64,000 nt of DNA, from positions 62,001-126,000 of the forward strand of contig JADJOP010000011.1 of assembly GCA_016713735.1 (NCBI GenBank), read 5' to 3'. The notes beneath the pieces were generated by a model. That model did no database searches. It had not been told where the DNA came from and saw only the letters and a program-made list of their open reading frames with translations. Made by a program: the position numbers and the translations under genes. This DNA is from Bryobacterales bacterium (GTDB lineage Bacteria; Acidobacteriota; Terriglobia; Bryobacterales; Bryobacteraceae). Positions 43,501 through 51,981 of this stretch are shown here, in pieces (positions within the stretch are counted from its first letter, which is position 1; every line of letters starts with the position of its first letter).

Positions 43501-44295
43501 CTAATAAATCGAAAGTTCCACCGGCGCCCCCACCCCCACGCCGAGGATCTTCGCCGCCGAGGCCTGGTTTGCCGAAACCTCCAGAAAGCCCGAACTTCCC
43601 ACAATCACCGCCACCTCGCCCACCCCCGCTTCGCCGTAATGATGGATCAGCTTCTCCACGCGCGAGATGCCGGGGATCATGATGAACGGCCTCATCTCCA
43701 CGGCGGGGAATTCGCTGAACAGGAAGTTCGTCACGAGGTTGCCGAAGCGGTCCACGCGCAGCACCTGCCCCTGCCACACGCGATGGCCCGTGCGCACCGG
43801 CTTGTCCGATTGCGGCCGCAGGTAGTCGTCAATCAACTTGCCCACCAGCGAAGGCTTCATGCCCTTGGCCAGGTGCGCCGCCACCGGGGCGAACACATCG
43901 CGCCCGTGAAACGTCGTGCTCATCCGCGGTCCAAATAGTTTCTGATTGGTGATGTGGCGGACCTTCACCTTGGCCGCCGCCTTGGCCCCGCCATAGATCA
44001 ACGACAGCACGCCGTTGTCAGGCCCCACGAATAACTGCCCGTCGGCCTCCACCAGAATCGGCCGCCGCTCGCTGCCCACGCCAGGGTCGACCACCACCAC
44101 ATGCACCGTCTTCTTCGGAAAGTGGCGCCAGGCTTCGCTGATCTGAAACGCCCCCTCGCTGACCGAAAACGGCGGCACGTCGTGCGTGATGTCGACCAGC
44201 GACACTCGCGGCGCCAGGCCGAGAATGACGCCCTTCATCACGCCGACATAATGATCGGCGAGGCCGAAATCGGTGGTGAGGGTAACAATGGGCAT
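43501..44295 (-). CDS. SAM hydroxide adenosyltransferase (DUF62)
   Basis: 264 residues. The signature residues of the duf62/fluorinase fold are present: VTLTTDFGLADHYVGVMKGV, DITHDVPPF, VVVVDPGVGSERRPI, FVGPDNGVLSL and the D-R-H-type site FHGRDVFAPVAAHLA, then VDRFGNLVTNF. These enzymes use water to split S-adenosylmethionine into adenosine and methionine; the physiological purpose is unclear. ATG 44295 is divergent from the desulfurase gene, 32 bp away. It is cytoplasmic. Confidence 0.9.
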   Translation of the reverse strand: MPIVTLTTDFGLADHYVGVMKGVILGLAPRVSLVDITHDVPPFSVSEGAFQISEAWRHFPKKTVHVVVVDPGVGSERRPILVEADGQLFVGPDNGVLSLIYGGAKAAAKVKVRHITNQKLFGPRMSTTFHGRDVFAPVAAHLAKGMKPSLVGKLIDDYLRPQSDKPVRTGHRVWQGQVLRVDRFGNLVTNFLFSEFPAVEMRPFIMIPGISRVEKLIHHYGEAGVGEVAVIVGSSGFLEVSANQASAAKILGVGVGAPVELSIY

Positions 44296-44327
44296 TAGAA
44301 TGAAGAGAGGCTCCCGAGAAGCTCAGC

Positions 44328-45477
44328 TTGACCCGGTATTACTTCGATCATAACGCGACCACTCCCATCGCACCCGCCGTGCGCGAGGCCGTCGTGCATG
44401 CGCTGGATGAGGCTTGGGCCAATCCGTCGTCCATCCACCAGGACGGCCAGCGCGCCCGCCGCATGATGGAGGAGGCCCGCCTGCGCATCGCCACCATGCT
44501 CGGCTGCGCGCCCAAGGAAGTCGTGCTCACCAGCGGCGGCACCGAGGCCGACAACCTCGCCATCCTCGGCGCGGTCCACGCCGACCCGCGTCCCGCCCGC
44601 CACGTCGTCACCACCGCCGTCGAGCATCCCGCCGTGCTTGAGGCCTGCGCCCAACTCGAGCGCGAGGGCGTGGCCATCACCTACTTGCAGCCCGACCGCC
44701 AGGGTCGCATCGACGCCGATATCTTCCGCCGCCAGTTGCGGCCCACCACCGTGCTCGCCAGCGTCATGCACGCCAACAACGAAACCGGCGCTGTGCAGGA
44801 TGTCGCCGCCCTCGCCGCCATTGCACGCGAAGCGGGCGTTCTGTTTCATTCCGACGGCGTGCAGGCCGCCGGCAAGCTGCCCCTCGCCCTCGCCTCCACC
44901 GCCATCAGCCTCTATTCGATCAGCGCCCACAAGCTGAACGCACCCAAGGGGTGCGGCGCGCTGTACGTCCGCCAGGGCGTGACGCTCGCGCCCATGCTTC
45001 ATGGCGGCCGCCAGGAGCGCAGCCGGCGCGCCGGCACCGAATCCGTGACGCTGGCCATCGCACTCGGCGCCGCCGCCCAACTCGAGCGCCCCGACCTCAC
45101 GACGTTGCGCGACCGCCTGGAGCAGGGCATCCTCGCCCGCGTCGCCGATGCCCACGTCAACGCCGCCGCCGTCGCCCCGCCTGCCCAACACCACCAACAT
45201 CCGCTTCGACGGCATCTCCGCCGAAGCCCTCGTCATCGCGCTCGACCTGCGCGGCTTTGCCGTCTCCACCGGCGCGGCCTGCTCCTCGGGTTCCGTCGAG
45301 CCTTCGCACGTGTTGCTCGCCATGGGCCTCTCCCCTGAACAGTCCCGCTCCAGCATCCGCTTTTCGCTCGGCCTCGGCAACACCACCGAGCAGGTGGACC
45401 AACTCATCGAGACCGTCGCTGAGTCGGTGGCCCGCCTGCGCAAGTTATCGCCCACTTACTCCGAGGTGACCCGTTGA
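44328..45477 (+). CDS. Cysteine desulfurase (NifS/IscS type), frameshifted
   Basis: From TTG 44328: FDHNATTPIAPAVREAV, VVLTSGGTEADNLAILG, the PLP lysine K202 in SISAHKLNAPKG, and HGGRQERSRRAGTES. The frame breaks at a run of four C (45175-45178). Downstream, PRLPNTTNIRFDGISAEAL and the catalytic cysteine loop STGAACSSGSVEPSHVLLAM continue in another frame to TGA 45477. Removing one base gives 382 residues, the normal length. The enzyme supplies persulfide sulfur, and its stop overlaps the start of mnmA, the tRNA thiolase that consumes it. The active Cys lies after the break, so as sequenced the product would be dead. Confidence 0.85.
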
Positions 45478-46577
45478 GTCACGATCTGATTGCCGTCGCC
45501 ATGTCGGGCGGGGTCGATTCCTCCACCGTCGCCGCCCTGCTGCGCCGCGAAGGGCACGCCATCGTCGGCATGACCATGCAGCTCTGGAACCAGCGCCGCC
45601 TGCCCGAACTCGCCGTCGAAGGCGCCACCGGCCGCTGCTGTTCGATCGACGATGTCTACGACGCCCGCTGGGTTGCCAACCAGCTCGACATCCCCTATTA
45701 CGTCGTGAATTTCGAAGACCGCTTTGAACAGCAGGTCGTCCGCCCCTTCGTCGACGAGTATCTCGCCGGCCGCACCCCCATCCCCTGCACCCTCTGCAAT
45801 AACTTCGTTAAGTTCGACCAGTTTCTGGAAATGGCCGAAGGTGTCGGCGCCCACCGCGTCGCCACCGGCCACTACGCCCGCATCGCCTACGATGAGGCCT
45901 CCAGCCGCTGGCAGCTCCTGCGCGCCGCCGACTCCGCCAAGGACCAGACCTACTTCCTCTGGGGCCTCACCCAGGACCAACTCGCGCGCACGCTCTTCCC
46001 GCTCGGTCACATGCGCAAGCCCGACGTGCGCTCGCTCGCCCGTGAACTCGACGTTCCCGTCGCCGAGAAGAACGACTCCCAGGAGATCTGCTTCGTTCCC
46101 AACGGTGACTACGCCGCCTTCCTCGACGCCTATCTGCGCGAACAAGGTGAGGCCGCGCCCACCACCGAAGGCGAACTCGTCGACACCGGCGGCCGCGTCC
46201 TCGCCCGCCACTCCGGCGTGCATCACTTCACCGTCGGCCAGCGCAAAGGGCTCGGCATCGCCGCCGGCGAACCGCTCTACGTCATCGCCACTGACCCGGC
46301 CACCCAGCGCGTCACCGTAGGCTCGAACACCGACCTGCTGCGCGGCTCCTTCCACGTGAAGGAAGTGAATTGGATTTCCATGGCCCAGCCCGAGGCCCCC
46401 GTCCGCGCCGAGGTCCGCATCCGCAACAAACACACTCCCGCCCCCGCCACCGTTCACGCCCTCGCAGGCAACCGCGCCGAGGTTCACTTCGATGAGCCGC
46501 AGCGCGCCGTCACGCCGGGCCAGGCCGCCGTCTTCTATTGCGGCGAACAGGTGCTGGGCGGCGGCTGGATTGAGTAG
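45474..46577 (+). CDS. mnmA: tRNA-specific 2-thiouridylase MnmA
   Basis: 367 residues from TTG 45474, overlapping the desulfurase TGA. PP-loop SGGVDSST; catalytic cysteines C105 (TPIPCTLCNN, nucleophile) and C206 (SQEICFVPN) correspond to the known pair. VATGHYARI, KDQTYFLWGLTQDQL and HHFTVGQRKGLGI are further landmarks, and the C-terminal beta domain is complete. It makes s2U34 in tRNA-Lys, -Glu and -Gln. The genomic overlap with a desulfurase gives a direct sulfur-donor/acceptor operon. Confidence 0.94.
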   Translation: MSHDLIAVAMSGGVDSSTVAALLRREGHAIVGMTMQLWNQRRLPELAVEGATGRCCSIDDVYDARWVANQLDIPYYVVNFEDRFEQQVVRPFVDEYLAGRTPIPCTLCNNFVKFDQFLEMAEGVGAHRVATGHYARIAYDEASSRWQLLRAADSAKDQTYFLWGLTQDQLARTLFPLGHMRKPDVRSLARELDVPVAEKNDSQEICFVPNGDYAAFLDAYLREQGEAAPTTEGELVDTGGRVLARHSGVHHFTVGQRKGLGIAAGEPLYVIATDPATQRVTVGSNTDLLRGSFHVKEVNWISMAQPEAPVRAEVRIRNKHTPAPATVHALAGNRAEVHFDEPQRAVTPGQAAVFYCGEQVLGGGWIE

Positions 46578-46601
46578 ACTCACAAGGAACCCCGCACCGT
46601 T

Positions 46602-47501
46602 GTGAAGCAGCGCAGCCCCTTCCGGAACCGCCTCGAATGGCTGCTCGTGCGCGCCATGCTCGCCACGCTCCGCATCGGCCCGCGCCCGTTCGCCTTCTGG
46701 CTCGCCCGCCGCTACGTGACGCTGCTCGATGCACTCGTCCCCAAGCTCCGCCGCGTCGCCTTCCGCAACCTGCGCCTCGCCCTGCCCGACGCCGGCGCCG
46801 CGGCCCACGCGCGCATCGTCGACTCCAGTTTTCAATCCCTGGCCCGCCTGCTGGCCACCCTTGCCCGCATGCCGTCCATCGGCAGCCAAAACATTTCCTC
46901 TTGGATTCGTTACGACGGTCTGGAACACTTCGAAGCCGCCAAATCACTCGGCCGCGGCGTCCTGTTTGCCACCGCCCACCTCGGCAACTGGGAGCTGAGC
47001 GCCTTCGCCCACGGTCTGCTCACCGAGCCCATGCACGTTCTGGTGCGCGCCCTCGATAACCCGCTGCTCGACGCCGAGGCCACCCGCCTGCGCACGCTCT
47101 CAGGCAATCACGTCATCGAAAAGCGCGACTACGCCCGCGGCATCCTCCGCGCCCTCACGCGCAATGAGGCCGTCGGCATTCTCATTGATCAAAACGTGGC
47201 CGCCGCCGAGGGCATCTTCGTGCCCTTCTTCGGCGCACAGGCCTGCGTCTCGCCAGGCTTTGCCAAAATCGCCGCCCACTCCGGCGCCGCCATCATCCCC
47301 GGCTTCGCCCTGTGGTCCGAGGAAGAACAGCGCTACATCCTGAAGTTCTTCCCCTTCTTTCACGCCACCGGCGACGCGGAGGCCGACACGCGCCGCATCC
47401 ACGCCCAACTCGAAGAGGTCATCCGCGCCCATCCCGGCCAGTGGCTCTGGATGCACCGCCGCTGGAAGACGCGCCCCGAAGGCGAACCGCCGATTTACTA
47501 A
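46602..47501 (+). CDS. LpxL/HtrB-type lipid A acyltransferase family protein
   Basis: 299 residues from GTG 46602. The catalytic HxxxxE is AHLGNWELSA; other family points are RRVAFRNLRLALPDA, GVLFATAHLGNW, RNEAVGILIDQNVA, VPFFGAQACVSPGFAKIA and the C-terminal WLWMHRRWKTRPEG. These enzymes add secondary acyl chains to lipid A or make related glycolipids at the inner membrane, in keeping with a Gram-negative envelope. It lies 24 bp after mnmA and is convergent with kup (12-bp gap). Confidence 0.9.
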   Translation: MKQRSPFRNRLEWLLVRAMLATLRIGPRPFAFWLARRYVTLLDALVPKLRRVAFRNLRLALPDAGAAAHARIVDSSFQSLARLLATLARMPSIGSQNISSWIRYDGLEHFEAAKSLGRGVLFATAHLGNWELSAFAHGLLTEPMHVLVRALDNPLLDAEATRLRTLSGNHVIEKRDYARGILRALTRNEAVGILIDQNVAAAEGIFVPFFGAQACVSPGFAKIAAHSGAAIIPGFALWSEEEQRYILKFFPFFHATGDAEADTRRIHAQLEEVIRAHPGQWLWMHRRWKTRPEGEPPIY

Positions 47502-47513
47502 GTGCGGCCCGGA

Positions 47514-49403
47514 CTACAGGTCCATCTGCGTCCCAAGCTCCACCACCTGCCGCGGCGGAAGCCCAAAGAAGCGGTCGGCCGTCACGGCGTTGCGGTGGAG
47601 GAAGGCAAAGATCGACTCCGTCCACACCCCCATCTGTCCCTTCTTGGAGGCGACAAAATTCTCGCGTCCAAGATAGTAAGTCACCTCATCCTCGTCAAAC
47701 GGGATGCCCTGCTCCCGGACTGCCGCCAGCAGCGCCGGCAACACCTTCGGCTCTTCCATGAACCCATAGCGAATCACGAACTGATGGAAACCGATCGGTA
47801 ATTGTTCGTAAGTCGTGCGCTCGGCCTCCGCCACCGCGGGGTCGCCCATCACCCTCACCGTCACTAGCACCACCGTGTCCTGCAGCGATCGCCCCCGGTC
47901 CACATGCCGGATCAGCGCCCAGGGCAGGATGCCGGCGTTGGAGTTCATAAACACGGCCGTGCCCGGCACACGCGTGACCAGACGTTGCTTGATCCTCGCT
48001 TCGGCCGACTCCCACGAGGTAAAGCGGACGCGAACCCGGTGGCCCACCAGCGTCCGTCCCCGGTTCCAGATGACCATGATCACCATGATCACGGCGCCAA
48101 TCAGCACCGGCACAAAACCGCCCTCGGTGAACTTACCCAGGTTCGCCGCCAGAAAGGGCAGGTCGAGCGCCAGGAAGGCCAGCAACACCGCCAGGGACTT
48201 AGGCAGGCTCCAACCCCACGTCCTGCGCGCCACCAGGAAGAACATCACCGAAGTAATCGCCATCGTGCCCGACACGGCGATGCCATAGGCCGCCGCCAGC
48301 CGGCTCGATTCGCGAAACTCCAGCACGAGAAACAAACAGCCGATGCCGAGCAGGTAGTTGATGCGGGGAATGTAGATCTGCCCCTCCATCTCATGCGCCG
48401 TATGTTTGATGTCGAAGCGCGGGAACAGGCCCAACTGCACCGCCTGCCGCGTCAGCGAAAACGCGCCCGAGATCAACGCCTGCGAAGCGATCACTGCCGC
48501 CATGCTCGACAAAATTACGAGCGCCACCGTCCAGTTGCCCTGCGGCACCATGGCGAACAGCGGATTGGCCGCCGCCGCCGGATCGCGCAGCACATGCGCG
48601 CCCTGCCCGAAATAACCCAGGATGAGACACGGCATCACCACCCCCAGCCACGCCAGCCGGATCGGTTTCAGACCAAAATGTCCCATATCGGCATATAGCG
48701 CCTCGCCCCCTGTAATGGCGAGCACAACGGAGGAGAGGATGTGAAGCCCGCCCCAACCGTGGTGGGCGAAATACTGAACCGCATGATGCGGCAGCAGCGC
48801 ATACAGGATTTCCGGATTGAAGCTGATGTGATACACCCCCAGCACACCCAGCGTGAGAAACCACACCAGCATCACCGGGCCAAACAACACCCCCACCGCC
48901 CCTGTGCCGCGGCTTTGGATGAGAAACAGCCCAATCAAAATGGCACAGCTCAGCGGCACCACATACTCTTTCCAAGCCGGGTCGGCCACGGCCAGGCCCT
49001 CCACCGCGCCCAGCACGGAGATCGCCGGCGTGATGATGCCGTCGCCGTAGAGCAACGCCGCTCCCATTGCGGCAAAAAAGGCCACGATGGAAATCAAACC
49101 CGGACGGGCCGTGCGCAACTTCTCCGGCACCAGCGCCAGCAGCGCGAAAATACCGCCTTCGCCCTTATTATCCGCGCGCAGGATGAAGGTCAGATACTTC
49201 AGCGTTACCACCAGTGTGATGGACCAAAAGATGAGCGACAGAATCCCATAGAGATCCGCCTGCATCGTGCCTTGGAGTCGGCTGATATGCAGGCACTCCT
49301 TTAACGTATACAGCGGACTTGTGCCGATATCGCCAAACACAACTCCCATCGCCCCCAGGGTCAACGCACCAACCCCCGCCTTGTGTGCGTGTTCGCTACT
49401 CAT
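47514..49403 (-). CDS. kup: Kup-type low-affinity potassium transporter
   Basis: 629 residues from ATG 49403, which overlaps the GNAT stop as ATGA. About twelve membrane helices. Motifs: GVVFGDIGTSPLYTLKEC, LLYGDGIITPAISVLGAVEG, GGEALYADMGHFG, YFGQGAHVL and AYGIAVSGTMAITSVMF. A cytoplasmic C-terminal domain follows (GIPFDEDEVTYYLGRENFV). Kup imports K+ with H+. It is the last gene of a sulfatase-methyltransferase-GNAT-kup run. An inward-rectifier K+ channel lies at 58.9 kb. Confidence 0.95.
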   Translation of the reverse strand: MSSEHAHKAGVGALTLGAMGVVFGDIGTSPLYTLKECLHISRLQGTMQADLYGILSLIFWSITLVVTLKYLTFILRADNKGEGGIFALLALVPEKLRTARPGLISIVAFFAAMGAALLYGDGIITPAISVLGAVEGLAVADPAWKEYVVPLSCAILIGLFLIQSRGTGAVGVLFGPVMLVWFLTLGVLGVYHISFNPEILYALLPHHAVQYFAHHGWGGLHILSSVVLAITGGEALYADMGHFGLKPIRLAWLGVVMPCLILGYFGQGAHVLRDPAAAANPLFAMVPQGNWTVALVILSSMAAVIASQALISGAFSLTRQAVQLGLFPRFDIKHTAHEMEGQIYIPRINYLLGIGCLFLVLEFRESSRLAAAYGIAVSGTMAITSVMFFLVARRTWGWSLPKSLAVLLAFLALDLPFLAANLGKFTEGGFVPVLIGAVIMVIMVIWNRGRTLVGHRVRVRFTSWESAEARIKQRLVTRVPGTAVFMNSNAGILPWALIRHVDRGRSLQDTVVLVTVRVMGDPAVAEAERTTYEQLPIGFHQFVIRYGFMEEPKVLPALLAAVREQGIPFDEDEVTYYLGRENFVASKKGQMGVWTESIFAFLHRNAVTADRFFGLPPRQVVELGTQMDL

Positions 49404-49894
49404 CCCATCTCCTCTCCCAGTGCCCGCAGGGAATCCCCAGCCAGCCGGTACCGCGTCCACTCATCCAACGGTACAGCGCCCAGACGCTTGTAGAACTGGA
49501 TCGACGGTTCATTCCAGTTCAACACAGACCACTCCAGCCTTCCGTAACCGCGTTCCCGGCAGAGCCCGGCGAGATGCCGCAGAAGTGCGAATCCGATGCC
49601 ATGACCACGGTGCTCCGGCTTCACATACAGGTCTTCCAGGTACATCCCCGGCCGCGCCAGAAAGGTCGAGTAAGTGGGAAAATAAACGGCGAAGCCCGCG
49701 CACACATCCCCCACATAGGCTAAACTGACCTCCGCCGCCGGTTGCTTACCAAACAGCGTCGCCCGCAACCGCTCCTCGCTGGCCTCCACCTCATGGGCTA
49801 GCTTTTCGTAGTCAGCCAACGCGCGGATCATCTCCAGGATGATCGGCACGTCGTGTTCGCTCGCCGCCACAATGCGCACAGCGGCGCTGCTCAT
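49400..49894 (-). CDS. GNAT N-acetyltransferase (diamine acetyltransferase-like)
   Basis: 164 residues. GNAT motif A is YLEDLYVKPEHRGHGIGFALL; the start VRIVAASEHDVPIILEMIRA and the middle GFAVYFPTYSTFLARPG resemble the spermidine/thialysine acetyltransferase subgroup, as does WNEPSIQFYKRLGA. The acceptor is probably a small amine or lysine analogue, but this is by similarity only. It overlaps both neighbours by 4 bp (methyltransferase upstream, kup downstream), indicating translational coupling. Confidence 0.88.
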   Translation of the reverse strand: MSSAAVRIVAASEHDVPIILEMIRALADYEKLAHEVEASEERLRATLFGKQPAAEVSLAYVGDVCAGFAVYFPTYSTFLARPGMYLEDLYVKPEHRGHGIGFALLRHLAGLCRERGYGRLEWSVLNWNEPSIQFYKRLGAVPLDEWTRYRLAGDSLRALGEEMG

Positions 49895-50616
49895 ACCTTG
49901 TAGGCCCCGAACAGCGCGAACGGCCCGTTGACGTGCACCACTTCGACCTGGCCGAAACCCGCCTCGCGCAGCCGGTCAAGCTGCCACACCAGCGGGCGCG
50001 GCGTGTCTTCTTTTTCGATGTAGGCGAAGACATGATCGCGGTACTCCGCGCCGCGCAGTCCGGCAAGGTACTCCCCGTATCGCTCGCGCATCAGGCCCTG
50101 CGCGCCGGTGTGCCAGTGATCCACCATGTCGGCGATCCACACTGCGCCGCCCGGTTTGAGCGCGTCGTGAACTTTGCGGAACACCATCCGCCACTCGCCC
50201 TCGCCGCGCAGATGATGAAACACGGCGGCGGCCACGGCAAAGTCGAAGCGCTCCCGGCCCAGGTCGACTTCGCGCACATCGCCCTGCACGGTCTTGAGCG
50301 CCAACTCGGGGCGCTGCGCCAACACACGCTCGCGGGTTCGCTCGAGCATGGGCAGGCTTAGGTCCAGCGCCGTCACCTCACTCACTCTGGGCAGGGCCTG
50401 CAACAGGCGCAAGATGTAGTTACCCGCTCCACAGCCGATATCAAGCAGCGCCCCGGCATCTCCGCGGATGGCTCCGCACAATCCGGCGGTCAACTCCAGC
50501 ATGAGCGGAGAATCGATTGCCGCTGACTGGCCGGTCTCCAGATTGCTGAACCTCTCCACATCCGCGTCAAACCGCGCGCGGATCTCCTCCACGCTCGACT
50601 TCGAGCCATAATCCAT
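49891..50616 (-). CDS. Class I SAM-dependent methyltransferase
   Basis: 241 residues. The SAM-binding motif is LLDIGCGAGNYILRLL, followed by VTALDLSLPMLERTRERV, QGDVREVDLG and FAVAAAVFHHLRGEGEW. A post-motif AGLRGAEYRDHVFAYIEKED is typical of small-molecule methyltransferases near the ubiquinone/tellurite groups. The substrate is unknown. The ATG at 50616 directly abuts the sulfatase stop (50617), and the 3' end overlaps the GNAT gene. Confidence 0.85.
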   Translation of the reverse strand: MDYGSKSSVEEIRARFDADVERFSNLETGQSAAIDSPLMLELTAGLCGAIRGDAGALLDIGCGAGNYILRLLQALPRVSEVTALDLSLPMLERTRERVLAQRPELALKTVQGDVREVDLGRERFDFAVAAAVFHHLRGEGEWRMVFRKVHDALKPGGAVWIADMVDHWHTGAQGLMRERYGEYLAGLRGAEYRDHVFAYIEKEDTPRPLVWQLDRLREAGFGQVEVVHVNGPFALFGAYKV

Positions 50617-51960
50617 TTACTGGTTGCTCCATTTCGTCCGGAATTGCATGCTCGTCCCGGCATGCGGTCGAGGTTCGGTCCTGGCCGCCTCCAGCAACGC
50701 CGTGTAGCGTTTTGCCAGCGCGGGTTGCTGTCGGGCCAGATCGGTCTTCTCACTGCGATCCGCCGCGAGATCATACAACTCCACCGCGCCATCGCCCTTG
50801 CGCACGGCCTTCCACTTGCCATCGCGCAACGCCCTTGAGTGACCGGCCGGGACCCATTTCTGCTGCGGTACGTTGAACTGATTCTGCTCCCAATACATCA
50901 CCGGGCGCGCCGGCGCCGCACCGCCGCGCAGATGGCCCACCATCGAGATCCCATCCAAGCCCTCCGGCGCTCGCGTTCCGGCCAGTTCCGCAAACGTCGG
51001 CAGGATGTCCACGAAGCCCCACGGCGCACTGCTCACCGAACCGGCCTTCACACGCCCCGGCCAGCGAACCACGCACGGCACGCGAATGCCTCCCTCATAA
51101 ACCGTGCCCTTCTCCCCGCGCAGCGTCCCGTTGCTGCGGAACAGCTCGAAGCCCTTGTCCATGCCCGAGTGCGCGCCGTTGTCGCTGGTCACCATCACCA
51201 CCGTGTCGCGCTCCAGGCCCTTCTCCTTGAGCATGGCCATCAGGCGCCCCACGTAGCCATCGGCGCGCGTCATCATGGCCGCGTAGTGCTTGGCCGCCTC
51301 CGGCCACGGGCGGTCCTGGTAAGGGTTCGTGTCCGGGCCCTCAAACTTGGCGTGGGGAAGCGTGTAGCAGGCGTAGAGGAAGAAGGGATCGCCCCCCTTC
51401 CGCTGGCGCTCCAGAAACTGAAAACTTCGTTCGGCAATCAACTCCGCCGAGTACTTGCCCCCTAAGTCAACGCGTCTCTCATTGTCCCAAAGAAACTCAG
51501 GATAGTAAGTGTGGGCGTGCACCTGGTGTAAGTATCCGTAGAACTCGTCGAACCCCTGCTTGGTCGGAGCCCCCGCCGTCCCGGCGTCGCCCAAACCCCA
51601 CTTGCCGAATCCGCCCGTTTTGTAGCCCGCCCCCTTGAGCACTTCAGCCAGCGTGACATCGTCGTCTGCAATGGGAGCCGTGCCCGCATTGGCGCGGATG
51701 GCGGCATGGCCTCCGTGCAGCCCCGTCATGAGCACGCAGCGCGAGGGAGCGCACACAGGAGCGCCACAGTAAAAATCTGTAAACTTTGCGCCTTGCCCTG
51801 CCAGCGCGTCAATGTGCGGCGTCCGGATCAATTCTTGACCGAAACATCCGAAATCTCCGTAGCCGCAATCGTCCAAAACAATCAGTACAAAGTTGTTTTT
51901 TTCAACGGACTGCGCCCATAGGGGCGCGGACATTGCCAAAAAGTTGCGCCTAAGCATCAT
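50617..51960 (-). CDS. Exported sulfatase
   Basis: 447 residues. LRRNFLAMSAPLWAQ is an export signal. Active site: metal Asp pair in IVLDDCGYGDFG and the formylglycine cysteine C70 in CGAPVCAPSRCVLMTG (CxPSR). Further sulfatase landmarks: GYKTGGFGKWGLGD, TVVMVTSDNGAHSGMDKGFE, GEKGTVYEGGIRVPCVVRW and YDLAADRSEKTDLA. It removes sulfate esters, probably from polysaccharides, and needs a formylglycine-generating enzyme not seen here. ATG 51960 or the adjacent ATG 51957 starts only ~21 bp from the divergent haloperoxidase start. Confidence 0.92.
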   Translation of the reverse strand: MMLRRNFLAMSAPLWAQSVEKNNFVLIVLDDCGYGDFGCFGQELIRTPHIDALAGQGAKFTDFYCGAPVCAPSRCVLMTGLHGGHAAIRANAGTAPIADDDVTLAEVLKGAGYKTGGFGKWGLGDAGTAGAPTKQGFDEFYGYLHQVHAHTYYPEFLWDNERRVDLGGKYSAELIAERSFQFLERQRKGGDPFFLYACYTLPHAKFEGPDTNPYQDRPWPEAAKHYAAMMTRADGYVGRLMAMLKEKGLERDTVVMVTSDNGAHSGMDKGFELFRSNGTLRGEKGTVYEGGIRVPCVVRWPGRVKAGSVSSAPWGFVDILPTFAELAGTRAPEGLDGISMVGHLRGGAAPARPVMYWEQNQFNVPQQKWVPAGHSRALRDGKWKAVRKGDGAVELYDLAADRSEKTDLARQQPALAKRYTALLEAARTEPRPHAGTSMQFRTKWSNQ

Positions 51961-51981
51961 GGGCCAGTGTATCATCGGCAC
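51961..51981. promoter_or_regulatory. 21-bp divergent start region shared by sulfatase and haloperoxidase
   Basis: Only 21 bases separate the two start codons. No complete promoter fits, so at least one promoter must lie within the other gene's coding sequence, or the transcripts begin leaderless. No strong Shine-Dalgarno is seen on either side. Confidence 0.4.
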
